Part shown: positions 60,447-62,662 of the stretch, in pieces
Numbering within the stretch: the stretch's first letter is position 1
How the letters are laid out: every line of letters starts with the position of its first letter
DNA from: an uncultured Bacteroidales bacterium
Lineage (GTDB): Bacteria; Bacteroidota; Bacteroidia; Bacteroidales; Muribaculaceae
Direction: 5' to 3'
Assembly: GCA_902787185.1 (NCBI GenBank)
Contig: CADAFP010000024.1
Coordinates: 1 to 62,662 of the forward strand
DNA: 62,662 bases
Position numbers and translations under genes: made by a program
The notes under the pieces: model-generated
Databases searched by the model: none
Seen by the model: the letters and a program-made list of their open reading frames with translations, nothing else
Told to the model about the DNA's origin: nothing

Positions 60447-61655
60447 TTACTTTGACGTTTCCCTTGACTTGGGAATCACAAGGTTGAGGATGACACCTGC
60501 AAGGGCCGACAGGCCGATGCCACTCAACGAGAAGGTGCCCATGGGAAGGATGGCGCCACCGATGCCCAGCGTCAACACGATACTCACAATGATGATGTTG
60601 CGCGTCTCGTTCAGGTCCACCTTGTTGTTCACGAGATTCTGGATGCCCACCGAGGCGATGGAGCCGAACAGCAGCAGCATAATGCCGCCCAACACCGCGC
60701 TGGGGATGCTCTGCAGCAGTGCGCTCAACTTGCCGATGACCGAGAACACGATGGCCGTTCCCGCCGCTATGCGGATAACGGCAGGGCTCGTGATGCGCGT
60801 GATCTGCATGGCGCCCGTCACCTCGCTGTAGGTGGTCACGGGAGGACCGCCAAAGAAGGAAGCCACCAAGCAGGCGAGACCGTCACCCAACATGGTGCGG
60901 TGCAGGCCAGGGTCCTTGACAAAATCCTTGCCGGCAACGGCACTCACCACATACACATCACCGATGTGCTCAATCACGGGTGCGATGGCTACAGGTATCA
61001 TAAACAGGAAGGGTTCCCAGGCAAATTGCGGCAGTTTGAAATGGGTGATGCTCGACGGCAGGGCGAACCATGGTGCACTGTTCACGGCAGTGAAATCGAC
61101 CAGCCCCATGCAAATCGACACGATGTAGCCCACGACGATGCCACACACCACAGGCACCAGCTTGACAAGTCCGCGGCCCAACACGAGCACGAGGATGGCT
61201 GTCAGGAGCGAGATGCCGGCCAGCAGCCAGTTCTCCTGCGCCATGTTGACGGCAGATGGCGACAACGACAGGCCGATGATGATAATGACAGGCCCGATGA
61301 CCACAGGCGGAAACAAGCGGTCAAGGAAACGCTTCCCCTGCCACTTGATGAGGGCCGACATGACGAAATAGACCAGCGCCACACCCGCCATGCCTGCCAA
61401 AGCGCCGGGCATACCCCACTGCTGGGACGCCGACAAGATGGGGGCGATAAAGGCAAAACTGGAACCCAGGAAGATGGGCACCTTGCCCTTGGTGATGAGA
61501 TGGAAGATGAAGGTACCAAGGCCGGCAGTGAACAAGGCGGTAGCAGGATCAAGCCCCACGAGCAGCGGGACCAGGACAGTGGCACCGAAGGCCACGAACA
61601 GGAACTGAATTCCCACGATGGTCTTTCGCGCGGAGGTTAGATTAGCGGTTTCCAT
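60447..61655 (-). CDS. uraA: uracil/xanthine permease (UraA-like)
   Basis: 402 residues with about 14 hydrophobic segments. The NCS2 family signatures appear: QFLFVAFGATVLVPLLVGLDP at the start, FLGSSFAFIAP, EHIGDVYVVSAV with the substrate-binding Glu (about residue 229-240), and FGGPPVTTYSEVTGAMQITR with the second conserved Glu (about 268-287). The proton-symport carrier imports uracil; xanthine or uric acid cannot be excluded. Head of a minus-strand unit with tfoX-like, DUF4298 and nitroreductase genes. Confidence 0.92.
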   Translation of the reverse strand: METANLTSARKTIVGIQFLFVAFGATVLVPLLVGLDPATALFTAGLGTFIFHLITKGKVPIFLGSSFAFIAPILSASQQWGMPGALAGMAGVALVYFVMSALIKWQGKRFLDRLFPPVVIGPVIIIIGLSLSPSAVNMAQENWLLAGISLLTAILVLVLGRGLVKLVPVVCGIVVGYIVSICMGLVDFTAVNSAPWFALPSSITHFKLPQFAWEPFLFMIPVAIAPVIEHIGDVYVVSAVAGKDFVKDPGLHRTMLGDGLACLVASFFGGPPVTTYSEVTGAMQITRITSPAVIRIAAGTAIVFSVIGKLSALLQSIPSAVLGGIMLLLFGSIASVGIQNLVNNKVDLNETRNIIIVSIVLTLGIGGAILPMGTFSLSGIGLSALAGVILNLVIPKSRETSK

Positions 61656-61685
61656 TAAAATACAGGTGACATTTTATTGCCGTCA

Positions 61686-61693
61686 CAAAGGTA
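61686..61693 (-). promoter_or_regulatory. -7 element (TACCTTTG) of uraA
   Basis: Minus strand, 31 bp before ATG 61655; no clear -33 box. Confidence 0.5.
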
Positions 61694-61770
61694 CAACTCT
61701 TTTCGGCAAATCGGCCATAGTCAAGAACAAAAAGTTTTCAATAAAGGGAGCAAATTGACCAAAATAAAGG

Positions 61771-61778
61771 TACCTTTG
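61771..61778 (+). promoter_or_regulatory. -7 element (TACCTTTG) of the alkylation repair gene
   Basis: TACCTTTG ends 15 bp before ATG 61794. It shows that the longer open frame upstream (from 61677) is not translated. Confidence 0.55.
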
Positions 61779-61793
61779 CATCAAATATGCGCT

Positions 61794-62546
61794 ATGATGA
61801 CAGCTAAGGAGATTATCGGATATATGGAGTCGCGGCAAAACGAGAAGCAGCGACAGGTGCTGATGCAGTTCTTCAAGACGGGACCGGGCGAGTATGGCGA
61901 GGGAGACGAATTTCTGGGGCTGAAGGTGCCGCAGACACGTCAAGTCGTAAAACTGGCTGTAGGGGACACTCCCCTTGAAGAGGTGCCCGAACTGCTCATG
62001 TCCCATTGGCACGAAGTGAGGTTGTGCGGATGGCTGATGCTGGTCGAGAAATTCACTAAACTGGCAAAAAAGCGGTTGGAGAACGATGAGGCCGCTATCC
62101 AGGGGCGCGATAGAATTGTGGCGATGTATTTGCAATATGCCGAGTGGGCCAACAACTGGGACCTGGTGGACCTGTCGGCGCCCAAAATCCTTGGGCACTG
62201 GCTGTTGCTGCCCACAAACCTTGGCGACAAACGCGAAATCATGGATGGCCTTGCCGCCAGCGCCAACCTGTGGCTGCAGCGCATGAGCATGGTAAGCACC
62301 TGGAAGACGACTCAAGCGGGCGACCCGTCATGGTGCCTGCGCTATGCCGAGTGGCACCTGCACCACCCTCATGACCTGATGCACAAGGCGGTGGGCTGGA
62401 TGCTGCGCGAGATGGGCAAGCGGTGCAGCATGGACCTGCTGCGGCAGTTCCTCGAGCGCCATGCCCACGATATGCCCCGCACGGCCCTGCGCTACGCCAT
62501 CGAGAAGATGTCCCCCACCGAGCGCCTCCACTGGATGTCCTACTAA
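61794..62546 (+). CDS. DNA alkylation repair protein (AlkD-like HEAT-repeat glycosylase)
   Basis: 250 residues from ATG 61794 (ATG 61797 is adjacent). The family features are FFKTGPGEYGEGDEFLGLKVPQTR at the start, LLMSHWHEVRLCGWLMLVEKF, YAEWANNWDLVDLSAPKILG with the conserved Trp and Asp of AlkD (about residues 117-135), STWKTTQAGDPSWCLRYAEWHLHHPHDLMHKAVGWMLREMGKR. AlkD removes 3- and 7-methylpurines. The frame upstream to 61677 overlaps the promoter and is not used. Confidence 0.88.
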   Translation: MMTAKEIIGYMESRQNEKQRQVLMQFFKTGPGEYGEGDEFLGLKVPQTRQVVKLAVGDTPLEEVPELLMSHWHEVRLCGWLMLVEKFTKLAKKRLENDEAAIQGRDRIVAMYLQYAEWANNWDLVDLSAPKILGHWLLLPTNLGDKREIMDGLAASANLWLQRMSMVSTWKTTQAGDPSWCLRYAEWHLHHPHDLMHKAVGWMLREMGKRCSMDLLRQFLERHAHDMPRTALRYAIEKMSPTERLHWMSY

Positions 62547-62569
62547 CATCCCCAACGAAAAGGAAGACA

Positions 62570-62607
62570 AGCCCTATGTTTGCACCGTCAAAGTCAAACA
62601 TAGGGCT
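62570..62607. terminator. hairpin terminator behind the alkylation repair gene
   Basis: Perfect 13-bp stem AGCCCTATGTTTG (62570-62582) with 62595-62607 and a 12-nt loop, followed by ATTTG. Only weakly T-rich, but the stem is strong. 62608-62662 shows nothing else. Confidence 0.6.
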
Positions 62608-62662
62608 ATTTGACTATTCTTCGGTTTAATAAGAATGGGCATTTAGTTTTTGTTTGTAACTT

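Overview
The window looks like a chromosomal segment of a gut-type member of the Bacteroidales (Prevotellaceae or Muribaculaceae-like; I cannot decide between them from sequence alone). The reasons are the many Bacteroidetes-type promoters (TTTG, 19-20 bp, TAnnTTTG), secreted proteins that combine BspA-type leucine-rich repeats with cohesin-like and dockerin-like modules, a C10 (streptopain-type) protease, a TPP riboswitch in front of a TonB receptor plus a PnuC-family transporter, and a TIGR04133-like radical SAM enzyme.

Layout. 0-2.1 kb (minus): infC (cut by the window edge) and a thrS that is damaged as written. 2.1-8.8 kb: a probable defence region with an MmeI-like single-chain restriction-modification enzyme, a frameshifted membrane protein, and a nuclease-like/TPR-repeat protein; short direct repeats flank the restriction locus. 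9-13.3 kb (minus): a small outer-membrane barrel and two large secreted dockerin proteins. 13.7-17.8 kb (plus): membrane protein, M50-like protease, UPF1-like helicase. 17.9-21 kb (minus): thiamine uptake genes under a TPP riboswitch. 21.2-31 kb: another BspA/dockerin protein, a large FAD/Fe-S dehydrogenase, a DUF4160/DUF2442 pair, a CPBP protease and a C10 protease. 31-40.2 kb (plus): SPFH protein, Arc-like regulator, membrane proteins, esterase, three tandem paralogous DNA/RNA endonucleases and mnmE. 40.2-45.5 kb: an AT-rich island with a compact operon SatD-like regulator / DUF3307 membrane protein / GHKL-ATPase-nuclease behind two palindromic operator-like sites. 45.5-62.6 kb: housekeeping and redox genes (agmatine deiminase family, flavin reductase, GPx-nitroreductase fusion, GPx, murB, murA), a GH109 plus sugar kinase pair, an ECF sigma operon, a radical SAM enzyme with an exported partner, and a uraA operon.

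How genes work together: TonB receptor and PnuT take up thiamine under TPP control; GH109 and the kinase next to it would release and phosphorylate GalNAc; the ECF sigma factor and its membrane partners form a translationally coupled unit. The best candidates for undescribed biology are the SatD/DUF3307/GHKL-nuclease operon (40.5-44.2 kb) and the nuclease-like protein carrying nine exactly 46-residue TPR units (6.6-8.8 kb) beside the restriction enzyme. A family of noncoding nested inverted-repeat elements occurs four times between genes.
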